Notes under the pieces: model-generated
What the model saw: the letters and a program-made list of their open reading frames with translations, nothing else
The model's database searches: none
What the model was told of the DNA's origin: nothing
In this document: positions 1 through 8,030 of the stretch, piece by piece
How positions within the stretch are numbered: position 1 is the first letter of the stretch
How the letters are laid out: each line of letters begins with the position of its first letter
Program-made: the position numbers and the translations under genes
Assembly (NCBI GenBank): GCA_016716435.1
Contig: JADJWI010000008.1
Coordinates: 434,001-498,000 of the forward strand
DNA from: Acidobacteriota bacterium
Lineage (GTDB): Bacteria > Acidobacteriota > Blastocatellia > Pyrinomonadales > Pyrinomonadaceae
Reading direction: 5' to 3'
DNA: 64,000 bases

Positions 1-1660
1 CCTTATCGACGGCCTTTATATAAGCGTCTCGCGGCTCGACGATCCCTTTCTGGACGAGTGCGAACAAGGCATCATTTAGAACAACCATCCCGTGGTTCTT
101 GCCGGTCTGCATGGCCGATGGTATCTGGAATGTCTTCCCCTCGCGTATTAGGTTGCTGATCGCGGGCGTGACTATTAGTACCTCGAGTGCTGCGACGCGT
201 CCGCCGCCTTTCTTCGGCAAGAGCGTCTGGGCGATAACGCCCTTGAGCGATTCGGAAAGCATTACGCGGATCTGCTGCTGACGGTCGGCGGGAAACTGGT
301 CAATGATGCGGTCAATGGTCGAGGACGCGGTCGTCGTGTGGAGCGTTCCGAAGACGAGGTGGCCCGTTTCGGCGGTCTCGATGGCGATAGAGATCGTCTC
401 AAGATCTCGCATTTCGCCGACGAGCACGATGTCCGGGTCTTCGCGGAGAGCGGCACGGAGAGCGTCCTTAAATGAACTCGTGTGGTTGTGGACCTCACGC
501 TGGTTGATCAGGCACTTTTGGTTTTCGTGAACAAATTCGATCGGGTCCTCGATGGTGATTATATGGTCATCACGGTTCTTGTTTATCGAGTCGATCATCG
601 CGCAGAGCGTGGTCGATTTACCCGAACCGGTCGGGCCGGTAACGACGACAAGGCCTTTCGAGAGATTGCAAAGATCCATTATTGCCTTTGAGAGGCCAAG
701 GTCCTCGGCCGTCAGGATCTTTGAAGGTATAACGCGGAACACGCCGCCCGAGCCCTTTCGGTCGCGGAATACGTTGCAGCGAAAGCGGGCGAGCCCGGCG
801 ATCTCATAGGCAAAGTCGGTATCGTTTCGCCGGCCAAATTCCTCGCGGTTCTTCTCCGGCATTATCGACGTAAGAAGCTCGGAGATCGTTTCAGGCGTTA
901 GCGTGCCTTCATCAGATTCAAGCGGCTGTATCCGTCCGTCCTTGCGGATCATCGGCACCGCCTCTGCCGAAAGGTGAAGGTCGGAAGCACCAGATTCCGC
1001 CATCTTGCGGAACATCGCTTCCATTCGGTCAACCATCACAAGATTCACCTTGCGGCGGTCGGTCTGGCGACGGTCAACGAGCGGAGCGGCCTCCACCATA
1101 ACAGGGGCGGCTTCGATCTCCGGCTCCGGGACATATTCGCGGGGCGGTGGGATGAATCCCGAAGGATCCTCATAGAGCGGCGGGATGAATCCCGAAGGAT
1201 CCTCATAGAGCGGCGGAAGTGATTCGGACGCCGCGTGGCTGTCAAAAACTTCGATCGCGGGAAGTTCGGCTGCGACGGTTTCTACAGGTGAGCTTGGAAG
1301 ATCCTCGAAATGCAGAGGCTCCATCACCGGAGAATTCGAGACCCCACGCGATTGGCGCGAAAAGATCGGCTTTACCGATACGACGAAACCCGCGGGCGAT
1401 TTGCGAATGTGAAACTGGAAATTGCCAAGATTGTGCGGATGGGTGAATTCGACCTCATTGGAGGACGGGAGCTGCATCCGGACGTCCGGCGGGATCAACG
1501 GAAAAATGAGCCCCGTGATCTCGGACCCGGAAAGCGATTCGGGAGCGACCTCGGCCATGCCGGTAGTAGAGAGTACGACCGGGCTTTTGTTGGGTTCGAG
1601 CCTGAGTTCTTCGCTCGAACTAGACATAAGTACACTTAGATACTGGTTCAGTTTATCCAT
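1..1660 (-). CDS. pilT: PilT-type twitching motility ATPase with an extra N-terminal domain (3' end cut by window)
   Basis: Hexameric ATPase that powers type IV pilus retraction, acting at the cytoplasmic base of the pilus. The reverse complement reads without a stop from an ATG at 1660 to the window edge. The core shows Walker A GPTGSGKSTT (about residue 341), an Asp box IITIEDPIEF, Walker B DPDIVLVGEMRD and the His box GHLVFGTLHT. The normal PilT core starts near residue 207 (VDRMEAMFRKMAESGASDLH). Residues 1-100 are a diverged copy of the same N-terminal PAS-like domain: MDKLNQYLSVLMSSSSEELR aligns with the core start, and GNFQFHIRKSPAGFVVSVKP with ARFRCNVFRDRKGSGGVFRV. This alignment supports the start at 1660 over the internal ATG at 1627. 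A linker with a repeated PPLYEDPSGFI joins the two parts. Only the last few residues should be missing. Confidence 0.9.
   Translation of the reverse strand, partial: MDKLNQYLSVLMSSSSEELRLEPNKSPVVLSTTGMAEVAPESLSGSEITGLIFPLIPPDVRMQLPSSNEVEFTHPHNLGNFQFHIRKSPAGFVVSVKPIFSRQSRGVSNSPVMEPLHFEDLPSSPVETVAAELPAIEVFDSHAASESLPPLYEDPSGFIPPLYEDPSGFIPPPREYVPEPEIEAAPVMVEAAPLVDRRQTDRRKVNLVMVDRMEAMFRKMAESGASDLHLSAEAVPMIRKDGRIQPLESDEGTLTPETISELLTSIMPEKNREEFGRRNDTDFAYEIAGLARFRCNVFRDRKGSGGVFRVIPSKILTAEDLGLSKAIMDLCNLSKGLVVVTGPTGSGKSTTLCAMIDSINKNRDDHIITIEDPIEFVHENQKCLINQREVHNHTSSFKDALRAALREDPDIVLVGEMRDLETISIAIETAETGHLVFGTLHTTTASSTIDRIIDQFPADRQQQIRVMLSESLKGVIAQTLLPKKGGGRVAALEVLIVTPAISNLIREGKTFQIPSAMQTGKNHGMVVLNDALFALVQKGIVEPRDAYIKAVDK
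1143..1209. repeat. 33-bp tandem direct repeat, two copies, in pilT
   Basis: Two adjacent copies of a 33-nt unit starting GGGATGAATCCCGAAGGATC encode PPLYEDPSGFI twice in the linker between the duplicated N-terminal domain and the PilT core. The 11-codon unit keeps the frame. The copies appear identical, suggesting a recent slippage duplication. Confidence 0.85.
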
Positions 1661-1765
1661 TGTTTCGAAGGCACGGGAGCGATCAGTGAGGTAAAAGAAC
1701 GAAGGGTGCCCTTTGCAGAACACCCTATAAGATTAGCACAGCCGAACAGCTTTTGTCAGCGTTTT

Positions 1766-3364
1766 TTATATCGTGATGGCTTCCTGATATTCGCCCCAAA
1801 CGCCGCGTAGAGCGTGGCCGATCTCGCCGACTGTGACCGATGCCTCAACGCAATCAAGAATCCGCGGGAGAAGGTTCTCCGTTCCCGCTGCAGCTTCTTT
1901 TAGTTTCCGCATTGCCGTATCCGCTATTGCCGCATCTCTCCGACTACGCAAAGCTTGAAGCCGTTCGACCTGGTCGCGTTCGATGGCCGGATCTACGGAA
2001 AGCGTCGGGATATGTCCGTCTTCTTCTATCCGGAACCGATTGACGCCGACGACGATCGCATCCTCGGCCTCGACCGCCTTTTGGTATTGATACGCGGATT
2101 CCTGAATTTCCCGCTGAACGTAGCCGGTCTCGATCGCACGGAGCATGCCGCCCATGTCGTCGATCTTGCGGATGTAGTCTTCGGCAAGCCGCTCGAGTTG
2201 GGTGGTCAGTTCCTCGATCGCGTAACTGCCGGCAAGCGGATCGACCGTGTTGGCGACGCCGGATTCGTGGGCGATCACTTGTTGGGTTCGCAAGGCGACC
2301 CTCGCGGCGTTCTCGGTCGGGAGCGAAAGGGCTTCGTCCATTGAGTTCGTGTGCAGGCTTTGCGTCCCGCCGAGCACGGCGGCGAGGGCCTGGATTGTCG
2401 TTCGGGCGATGTTCACCTCGGGCTGTTGGGCGGTCAGGGTCGAGCCCGCGGTTTGAGTGTGGAACCTGAGCATCTGCGACTTTGCAGCCTTTGCCCAAAA
2501 GCGGTCGCGCATTATTTTCGCCCAAAGCCGGCGGGCCGCACGGAACTTCGCGACCTCTTCCAAAAGGTCGTTGTGGGCGTTGAAAAAGAACGAAAGCCGC
2601 GGGGCGAAGTCGTCCACATCGAGGCCGACGTCAATCGCCGCCTGGACGTAGCAGATCGCGTCGGCGAGCGTAAAGGCAAGCTCCTGAGCGGCGGTCGAAC
2701 CCGCCTCGCGGATGTGGTATCCGGAGATGGAAATGGTGTTCCAGTTCGGAACCTCGGCGGCGCAAAAAGCGAACGTATCGGTGATCAGACGCAGCGAGGG
2801 CTTTGGCGGATAGATGTAGGTTCCGCGGGCGATATATTCCTTAAGAATGTCGTTCTGGATCGTCCCGTTGACCTTGTCAAATGGCACGCCCTGCCTGCGG
2901 GCAACGGCGAGATAGAGGCACAGAAGTGTTGACGCTGTTGCATTTATCGTCATCGAGGTCGAGACGCGGTCGAGCGGAATGCCGTCGAAAAGCGTGAGCA
3001 TATCGTCGATGCTGTCGATGGCGACGCCAACTTTTCCGACCTCGCCGAGAGCGAGTGGGTCGTCCGAATCGAGCCCGATCTGCGTGGGTAGGTCGAAGGC
3101 GACGCTGAGTCCGGTCGTGCCCTGTGAAAGCAGGTATTTGTACCGCTCGTTCGATTCTTTGGCGGTCGCAAAGCCGGCATATTGCCGCATTGTCCAAAAG
3201 CGTCCGCGATACATATTCCGGCGAACGCCGCGGGTGTAAGGAAATTCACCCGGAGCGCCGAGATCTGCTGCGGGATCTACTTCCGAGATGTTGTCAGGGT
3301 TGAAATCGTTGGGGAGTTCGATGCCTGAGCTTGTCAGGAATTGCTCCCGCCGTTCGTCTGCCAT
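1766..3364 (-). CDS. Methylmalonyl-CoA mutase, catalytic (alpha) subunit without B12 domain
   Basis: Adenosylcobalamin enzyme subunit that interconverts (R)-methylmalonyl-CoA and succinyl-CoA in propionate metabolism. The 532-aa product matches the catalytic TIM-barrel domain: FPYTRGVRRNMYRGRFWTMR, QYAGFATAKESNERYKYLL, GLSVAFDLPTQIGLDSDDP, GTIQNDILKEYIARGTYIYP, ISISGYHIREAGSTAAQELA and QSLHTNSMDEALSLPTE are all family signatures. It stops before a cobalamin-binding domain (no DxHxxG), so the small B12-binding subunit must be a separate gene, and none is in this window. The Arg in PPKPSLRLI is in the position I expect for a CoA-ester carboxylate contact, which favours methylmalonyl- over isobutyryl-CoA, but I cannot settle substrate from sequence alone. 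ATG start at 3364. Confidence 0.9.
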   Translation of the reverse strand: MADERREQFLTSSGIELPNDFNPDNISEVDPAADLGAPGEFPYTRGVRRNMYRGRFWTMRQYAGFATAKESNERYKYLLSQGTTGLSVAFDLPTQIGLDSDDPLALGEVGKVGVAIDSIDDMLTLFDGIPLDRVSTSMTINATASTLLCLYLAVARRQGVPFDKVNGTIQNDILKEYIARGTYIYPPKPSLRLITDTFAFCAAEVPNWNTISISGYHIREAGSTAAQELAFTLADAICYVQAAIDVGLDVDDFAPRLSFFFNAHNDLLEEVAKFRAARRLWAKIMRDRFWAKAAKSQMLRFHTQTAGSTLTAQQPEVNIARTTIQALAAVLGGTQSLHTNSMDEALSLPTENAARVALRTQQVIAHESGVANTVDPLAGSYAIEELTTQLERLAEDYIRKIDDMGGMLRAIETGYVQREIQESAYQYQKAVEAEDAIVVGVNRFRIEEDGHIPTLSVDPAIERDQVERLQALRSRRDAAIADTAMRKLKEAAAGTENLLPRILDCVEASVTVGEIGHALRGVWGEYQEAITI

Positions 3365-3433
3365 ATCGGGAATAGATTACCATAGTTCTTTCGTGATAAG
3401 GGTTTGGCCGAAGTCCGCCGCAGAAGACGTAAC

Positions 3434-4108
3434 GTGAATTATTTCAACTACTTCACAGAGATAGAAGATGCATTTATCCGCCGCCGCGGCAAGCACCTGC
3501 TGCTTTCACCGATCGATTGGGCGCTGATCGAGGGTTGGCAGAATATGGGCGTTCCGCTTCATGTAGTGATCCGCGGCATCGAGACGGTGTTCGATAATTT
3601 CGAGGCGAATCCTCGGCCGCGGGCGATCAAGTCGCTGATGTTTTGCCGCGAGGAGGTCGAGGCCCGATATCAGGAATGGCTCGCTTCGCAGTCGGGCCGC
3701 TCGGCCGAGACGGGCACGGATGAAGCACGGCCGGGGTTTACGATCGAGGCGATCCGCGAACACATCGAAAGGGCGGTTGCGGCGCTCGGGCAGATCAATG
3801 TTCCGAGCCTTCGTGAGGCCTGCGATCGGGCCGCGGAAAGGCTTCGTGTCCTCTCGGGCGAGGTGACGAGCGACTTCGAAACGGTCGATAAGGCCCTCAA
3901 CGACATTGAGGAATTTCTCGATGAAGCGATGCTATCGGAACGCGAAAGCCCGCATCTAAAGAAGATCGAGGCCGAGGTGAAGTCGCAGCTCAAGACCTAT
4001 AAGAAGGAAATGTCGAAGGATGCCTATGAGAACACTCATCGGCTGATGCTGCTCAAGCGGCTCCGCGAAGAATATGGAGTTCCCCGCCTCGGTTTGTTTT
4101 ACTTATGA
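3434..4108 (+). CDS. Conserved hypothetical protein (MNYFNYFTEIE family)
   Basis: Product of 224 aa, cytoplasmic by composition and not assigned to a named domain. A GTG at 3434 gives MNYFNYFTEIEDAFIRRRGK, which reads like a natural N-terminus; an upstream TTG at 3404 would only add a basic stretch (AEVRRRRRN). The N-terminal half (SPIDWALIEGWQNMGVPLHV) looks like a compact globular domain. The rest is highly charged and helical. It diverges from the mutase gene and its stop overlaps the next gene by 4 nt, so the two are translationally coupled. Confidence 0.75.
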   Translation: MNYFNYFTEIEDAFIRRRGKHLLLSPIDWALIEGWQNMGVPLHVVIRGIETVFDNFEANPRPRAIKSLMFCREEVEARYQEWLASQSGRSAETGTDEARPGFTIEAIREHIERAVAALGQINVPSLREACDRAAERLRVLSGEVTSDFETVDKALNDIEEFLDEAMLSERESPHLKKIEAEVKSQLKTYKKEMSKDAYENTHRLMLLKRLREEYGVPRLGLFYL

Positions 4109-4806
4109 CCGTACGAATTCTTTCGATAGCATTCTTGTTCGCTTTTTCAGCGGCTACCGCGTTCGGGCAGGGAAGCCCGAAACCGCCCGGCGTCCCGATC
4201 AAGGAGATCCAATCACCGGAGAAGCCGAGCGATACGATCGTCGGCGTCAGCGGGCGTATTTATTCTAATCCTGATCTCGGCTTCCGGATAACGTTTCCGG
4301 ACGAATGGTTGATTCCCGGCGATGATTTTGAGGACTACCTGAAGTCGCAGGGTATCGACATCGGACTCAAGGCACCGGAGAGCATCGGCCGGATCGATCA
4401 AATACAACTAGAGCGAGCTCTTGAGCGCGTCCGCGTACTGGTAACGGCGTATCGGGCGATGCCGGGCTCGGAGGAGAACGCGATCGTCCGCGTCGCGGCG
4501 GAGGACCTAAGTACGGTTCCGCAGGTAAAGGATGCGGTCGATTATGTTGATCTGATGCGGAGCCAGTTTGCCGCCGCTCGGACTCCGCCGGACTTTAAGT
4601 ACTCGGAAACACAGGCCGAGCGGCTCGGCAGGCACCAGTTCGCCTTCATCGATACCGAGAACAACGCCGGGAAGAAACGAATGTACGTCACGGTTCGGCG
4701 CGGCGTCGCATTGCTATTTACCCTGAGCTATTCAAAGCCCGCTGACCTGGCAACATTCAGGCGAATAATGTCCGAATGTGACTTCAGCATCAAGCCACAA
4801 ATGTGA
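4105..4806 (+). CDS. Secreted hypothetical protein
   Basis: A 233-aa product with a clear signal peptide (MTVRILSIAFLFAFSAATAFGQ, cleavage after AFG or FGQ). The mature part starts with a proline-rich linker followed by GRIYSNPDLGFRITFPDEWL, a pattern seen in PsbP-like or lipoprotein-like periplasmic domains where a short peptide scans as (Y/F)xNxxxGFxxxxPxxW. The ATG overlaps the upstream stop (ATGA), implying an operon with the gene at 3434. No catalytic residues can be proposed. Confidence 0.75.
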   Translation: MTVRILSIAFLFAFSAATAFGQGSPKPPGVPIKEIQSPEKPSDTIVGVSGRIYSNPDLGFRITFPDEWLIPGDDFEDYLKSQGIDIGLKAPESIGRIDQIQLERALERVRVLVTAYRAMPGSEENAIVRVAAEDLSTVPQVKDAVDYVDLMRSQFAAARTPPDFKYSETQAERLGRHQFAFIDTENNAGKKRMYVTVRRGVALLFTLSYSKPADLATFRRIMSECDFSIKPQM

Positions 4807-4877
4807 CCTGAGTTTTCATTGGCCCGGAAAGTGTGTTAAACAAGCAGGCGACCCAAATAAGATCTCCGGAGCAAACA

Positions 4878-5213
4878 ATGAACAAATTAAGGATAAAAAA
4901 ACTCGGGATTCTGTCCGTTGCAAAAATGTATGCGGTGATGGCATTCGTCATCAGCCTTCTGATCGCGATACCGTACGGGCTTTTCATCATCGCCTTCTCA
5001 TTGATCGGGGCGGCCGGTGCATCCGGTTCCAGCAGCGAAGGTGCCTTGGCACTCGGCGGCGGCGGAATCGTAATGGGCATAATCGTTATGATCGCGATCC
5101 CGATCATGTACACCATCATTGCCTTTATCGGCGGAGCCCTCGGGGCGGTCATTTATAACATTCTCGCCGGCATTGTCGGCGGCATCGAAATCGAAGTAGA
5201 GAACATAGCTTGA
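4878..5213 (+). CDS. Small integral membrane protein
   Basis: Predicted 111 aa starting MNKLRIKKLGILSVAKMYAV at the ATG at 4878, which has CCGGAG about 7 nt upstream; a longer reading from 4833 lacks a good ribosome site. Two to three hydrophobic helices are separated by a Gly/Ser-rich loop (GAAGASGSSSEGALALGGGG). The LSVAKMYAVMAFVISLLIAI opening resembles small DUF3566-like membrane proteins, but I am not sure of the family. Its stop overlaps the start of the downstream methyltransferase. Confidence 0.65.
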   Translation: MNKLRIKKLGILSVAKMYAVMAFVISLLIAIPYGLFIIAFSLIGAAGASGSSSEGALALGGGGIVMGIIVMIAIPIMYTIIAFIGGALGAVIYNILAGIVGGIEIEVENIA

Positions 5214-6403
5214 GCACTGAAATAAGCGTCGGCGACCGATTGACCGTTCGCATTGAAAAGATCGTTCCCCGCGGCCTCGGCCTCGGGTTTGAGAACAGAA
5301 CACCGATATTCGTCTCGTTGGCGGCGGCCGGCGACCTCGTCCGCGTGGTCGTTTCGCGGGTGAAGGGAAGCGCCGTTTTTGCCGAGATCGAGGAGGTGCT
5401 TGAGCCCTCGCCCGATCGCATCGAGCCGCCTTGTGAATACTTCGGCTCGTGCGGCGGCTGCGATTTTCAACAACTGAATTACGGGGCCCAGCTCGAGGCA
5501 AAACACGCGATGATCGCCGACTGCCTTCGCCGGATCGCAAAGCTCGACCCGGTGCCGGAGATCGAGATGGTCGGTTGCCCGGAGCCTTTCCGCTATCGGC
5601 TGCGGGCACAATGGCATGCCGATGCGAGCCGGGACATGATCGGCTACTACCGACGGAATTCGCGCGACCTGATCGACGTGCAGTCCTGCATGGTGCTTGT
5701 ACCGGAACTTGAGGAGGAATTGACGCGGTTGCGAGGCGGGCTGCACAGCATCGACCCCAAACAGACGAAGATCCAGATCGACTCGGTGTGTGGCCTAAAT
5801 GGCGAGGTTTCGACATTCTCACGCGAACTGCTTGAGCCGACAAAGCAGATCAGGCTTGAGGCTGCCGGCGAGCGTTTTACATTCTCCGCACGGACGTTCT
5901 TTCAGGGAAATCGCTTTCAGATCGATAGGCTGGTCGCGACGGCGATCGGTGAAGATTCAGGCTCGCTCGCTCTTGATCTTTATTCCGGCGTAGGGCTTTT
6001 CACCTTGCCGCTGGCCCGAAGGTTCGAGCGGGTGATCGGTGTTGAGGAAAGCCGTTTTGCGGTCGAATATGCCAACCGGAATGCGGAGACCGCGGGGCTT
6101 GGAAACGTCGAATTTGTAGCCGAACCGGTGCGAAAGTTTCTTGCGGAAAGTGACTTGGCCGGCGTTGATCTGGTCCTGCTTGATCCGCCGCGGGCTGGAA
6201 CGGAAGCGGACACCATAATGAACTTGATCGCTCTGAACCCGCGGGTTGTCTCATATGTTTCATGCGAGCCATCGGTCCTCGCCCGTGACCTGAAACGTTT
6301 TGTCGAGAACGGCTATCGCATCGAAAAGCTTACCGCGATCGACCTTTTCCCGCAGACGCATCACGTCGAGACGATAGCTCGTCTCGTCAGCCCTTCAGCT
6401 TGA
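5210..6403 (+). CDS. rlmD: 23S rRNA (uracil-C5)-methyltransferase, RlmD/RlmCD type
   Basis: SAM-dependent enzyme that makes 5-methyluridine in 23S rRNA (U1939 class). Domain order: N-terminal TRAM domain (residues 1-65, ISVGDRLTVRIEKIVPRGLG), a [4Fe-4S] cysteine cluster (CEYFGSCGGCDF near residue 75 plus a later Cys in VQSCMVL), then a Rossmann methyltransferase with LDLYSGVGLFTLPLA, LLDPPRAGTE and the catalytic-Cys motif VSYVSCEPSVLARDL. Length 397 aa is normal. The start is a TTG whose last bases overlap the previous stop (TTGA), and no ATG precedes the TRAM domain. Whether it also modifies the RlmC position (RlmCD behaviour) cannot be told. The 3' end overlaps the convergent ybjQ-like gene by 17 nt. 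Confidence 0.88.
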   Translation: MSTEISVGDRLTVRIEKIVPRGLGLGFENRTPIFVSLAAAGDLVRVVVSRVKGSAVFAEIEEVLEPSPDRIEPPCEYFGSCGGCDFQQLNYGAQLEAKHAMIADCLRRIAKLDPVPEIEMVGCPEPFRYRLRAQWHADASRDMIGYYRRNSRDLIDVQSCMVLVPELEEELTRLRGGLHSIDPKQTKIQIDSVCGLNGEVSTFSRELLEPTKQIRLEAAGERFTFSARTFFQGNRFQIDRLVATAIGEDSGSLALDLYSGVGLFTLPLARRFERVIGVEESRFAVEYANRNAETAGLGNVEFVAEPVRKFLAESDLAGVDLVLLDPPRAGTEADTIMNLIALNPRVVSYVSCEPSVLARDLKRFVENGYRIEKLTAIDLFPQTHHVETIARLVSPSA

Positions 6404-6716
6404 CGGCCGTTCCATAGGCAAGAACCTCGGAAGCGTTGGTCATTATCGAGCTGGTCGTGAATCGCAGACAGATGACGGCATCGGCATCGAGTTCCAATGC
6501 GGCCTTTACCATTCGGCTGATCGCCGTTTGTCTTGCCTCCGTAAGCATTTCTGAGTAACCGCCGATCTCTCCCCCGACAATGGATTTGAGGCTGGCAAAT
6601 ATATCTTTGCCAATGTGTTTTGTTTGCACTACGTTTCCGGTGACGACCCCGAGTACCTCAGCGACCTCGCGTCCGGGTATCATGTCAGTCGTGGTATAGA
6701 TCATTCTCCGCTGCAT
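6387..6716 (-). CDS. YbjQ/UPF0145 family protein
   Basis: A 109-aa product matching the heavy-metal-binding-like UPF0145 (YbjQ) family over its full length: IYTTTDMIPGREVAEVLGVV, the conserved GEIGGYSEMLTEARQTAISR and ALELDADAVICLRFTTSSI. Family members form pentameric rings; no confirmed biochemical function is known to me. It is convergent with and overlaps the rlmD end, and diverges from the M48 protease across about 140 bp that should hold both promoters. Confidence 0.88.
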   Translation of the reverse strand: MQRRMIYTTTDMIPGREVAEVLGVVTGNVVQTKHIGKDIFASLKSIVGGEIGGYSEMLTEARQTAISRMVKAALELDADAVICLRFTTSSIMTNASEVLAYGTAVKLKG

Positions 6717-6856
6717 TCATTGCCTCCGTTTTCGCTAAATTGTTGATCATTATAGGGTCTTATGTTCTGTAAGTTTAAACTTAATCATACGTAATTCGTA
6801 AATGAGTCCAGCGAGCGGTTTGAATAGAGCTATTCAACTACTCTAAACTTCAAATT

Positions 6857-7840
6857 ATGGCAAAAAAGAAAGCGGATTCGGACGAACCGGCGGCGATCAT
6901 CAAGAGCTTTTCCGTGCGTTGCCGCTACTGCGGGCAGAAGAACACGGTAAAGGAAGGGTACCGGAACAACGAGGCAAACTGCGGCAAGTGCAAACTCCCG
7001 CTCTCGAACGAGGCTCATAAAAAGTGGGCGAACCTCAACAAACACGATTACATTCACCCGGCGGACAGCAAGGCTCTCGCGGCACTTCGGGCGATTCCGG
7101 GTCTTGATACGGGCGTCAAGAAGCTGCTTGAGGTGACGGGTGAATCGGCGATCCGAGTGACCTTTATGGCGAGTGCCGTCAAGGTGACGCCGAAGCAATG
7201 CCCCGACCTTTACGCGAAGCTTCAGGTCGCCTGTGCGACGCTTGGCGTTGAGGCTCCGGATCTTTTCATTCAACAGAATCCGATCGTTAACGCATTCACC
7301 GGCGGCGTTGAAAAGCCGATCATCGTGCTCCATTCAGCGCTTATTGAGCGGCTTAGCGAGGAAGAAACGCTGGCGGTCATCGCCCACGAGGTCGGGCATA
7401 TCCACGCCGAGCACGTGCTTTATCTGACTGCGGCGCAATTGATCCTGGCCATCGCGACCATTCCGCTTGCATCGCTGCCGATCGCGGGAATTCTCAAGGA
7501 AGTGCTTACGGCCTCGATGCGAGGTGCTCTGCTCGCCTGGATGCGAAGGGCCGAGCTTTCGTGCGACCGGGCGGCTCAGCTTGTTGTTCAGGACCCGCAT
7601 GTCATCGGGCGGACGATGATGAAGCTAGCGGGCGGCACGTTCGCGTCGAAGATAAACTACGAACTCTTTCTCGAACAGGCTCGCGAGTTCCAGAAGAATT
7701 ACGACCAAAGCAAGCTCGATAAATTTTGGGCGGACATCATCAATGCCGGGCTCTCGCACCCGTTCCCGGTTTGGCGTGTCTCGGAGATCCTCAAATGGAC
7801 CGAGAGCGGCGAGTACGAAAAAGTGCTCCAGCACGCTTAA
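6857..7840 (+). CDS. M48-family zinc metalloprotease with N-terminal zinc ribbon
   Basis: The 327-aa product carries the gluzincin motif HEVGH (residues 177-181) in LAVIAHEVGHIHAEHVLYLT and a downstream acidic ligand in RRAELSCDRAA, as in HtpX/Ste24-like M48 peptidases. Residues 20-48 form a CxxC...CxxC zinc ribbon (CRYCGQK...NCGKCKL), an unusual N-terminal addition. A hydrophobic stretch follows the active site (LILAIATIPLASLPIAGIL), giving a membrane-associated catalytic domain. Likely role: turnover of membrane or misfolded proteins. The gene stands alone. Confidence 0.85.
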   Translation: MAKKKADSDEPAAIIKSFSVRCRYCGQKNTVKEGYRNNEANCGKCKLPLSNEAHKKWANLNKHDYIHPADSKALAALRAIPGLDTGVKKLLEVTGESAIRVTFMASAVKVTPKQCPDLYAKLQVACATLGVEAPDLFIQQNPIVNAFTGGVEKPIIVLHSALIERLSEEETLAVIAHEVGHIHAEHVLYLTAAQLILAIATIPLASLPIAGILKEVLTASMRGALLAWMRRAELSCDRAAQLVVQDPHVIGRTMMKLAGGTFASKINYELFLEQAREFQKNYDQSKLDKFWADIINAGLSHPFPVWRVSEILKWTESGEYEKVLQHA

Positions 7841-7861
7841 GAACAGCGGCAGTTTTCAGAG

Positions 7862-7978
7862 CTTTTCTTTTCTGTGACTTTGTTCTGTGTCTTTGTTCAG
7901 TGGATTCTGTGGTCTTTCCCTCGTCTGATCGGGGTAAACCACAGAATGCACAGAAGGAAAACCGAAACACACAGATCA
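7862..7978. repeat. Interspersed CTGTG/CACAG inverted repeat region
   Basis: The gap after the protease (7841-8030) has no gene. It contains runs such as TTTGTTCTGTGTCTTTG and TTCTGTGGTCTTTCCC followed about 25 nt later by the rough complement AAACCACAGAATGCACAG. Similar TTTGTG/CACAG sequences recur at 23105-23204 and, in short form, inside metH near 18822. Confidence 0.5.
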
Positions 7979-8030
7979 GATCCGACTCGGCTTTCCGGAC
8001 GGTCGCGGTCTAAACCTCTAACAAACTACT

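Noticed and set aside
1766..3364. Isobutyryl-CoA mutase instead of methylmalonyl-CoA mutase
   Set aside because: The active-site Arg context (PPKPSLRLI) favours methylmalonyl-CoA, though this is not proven.
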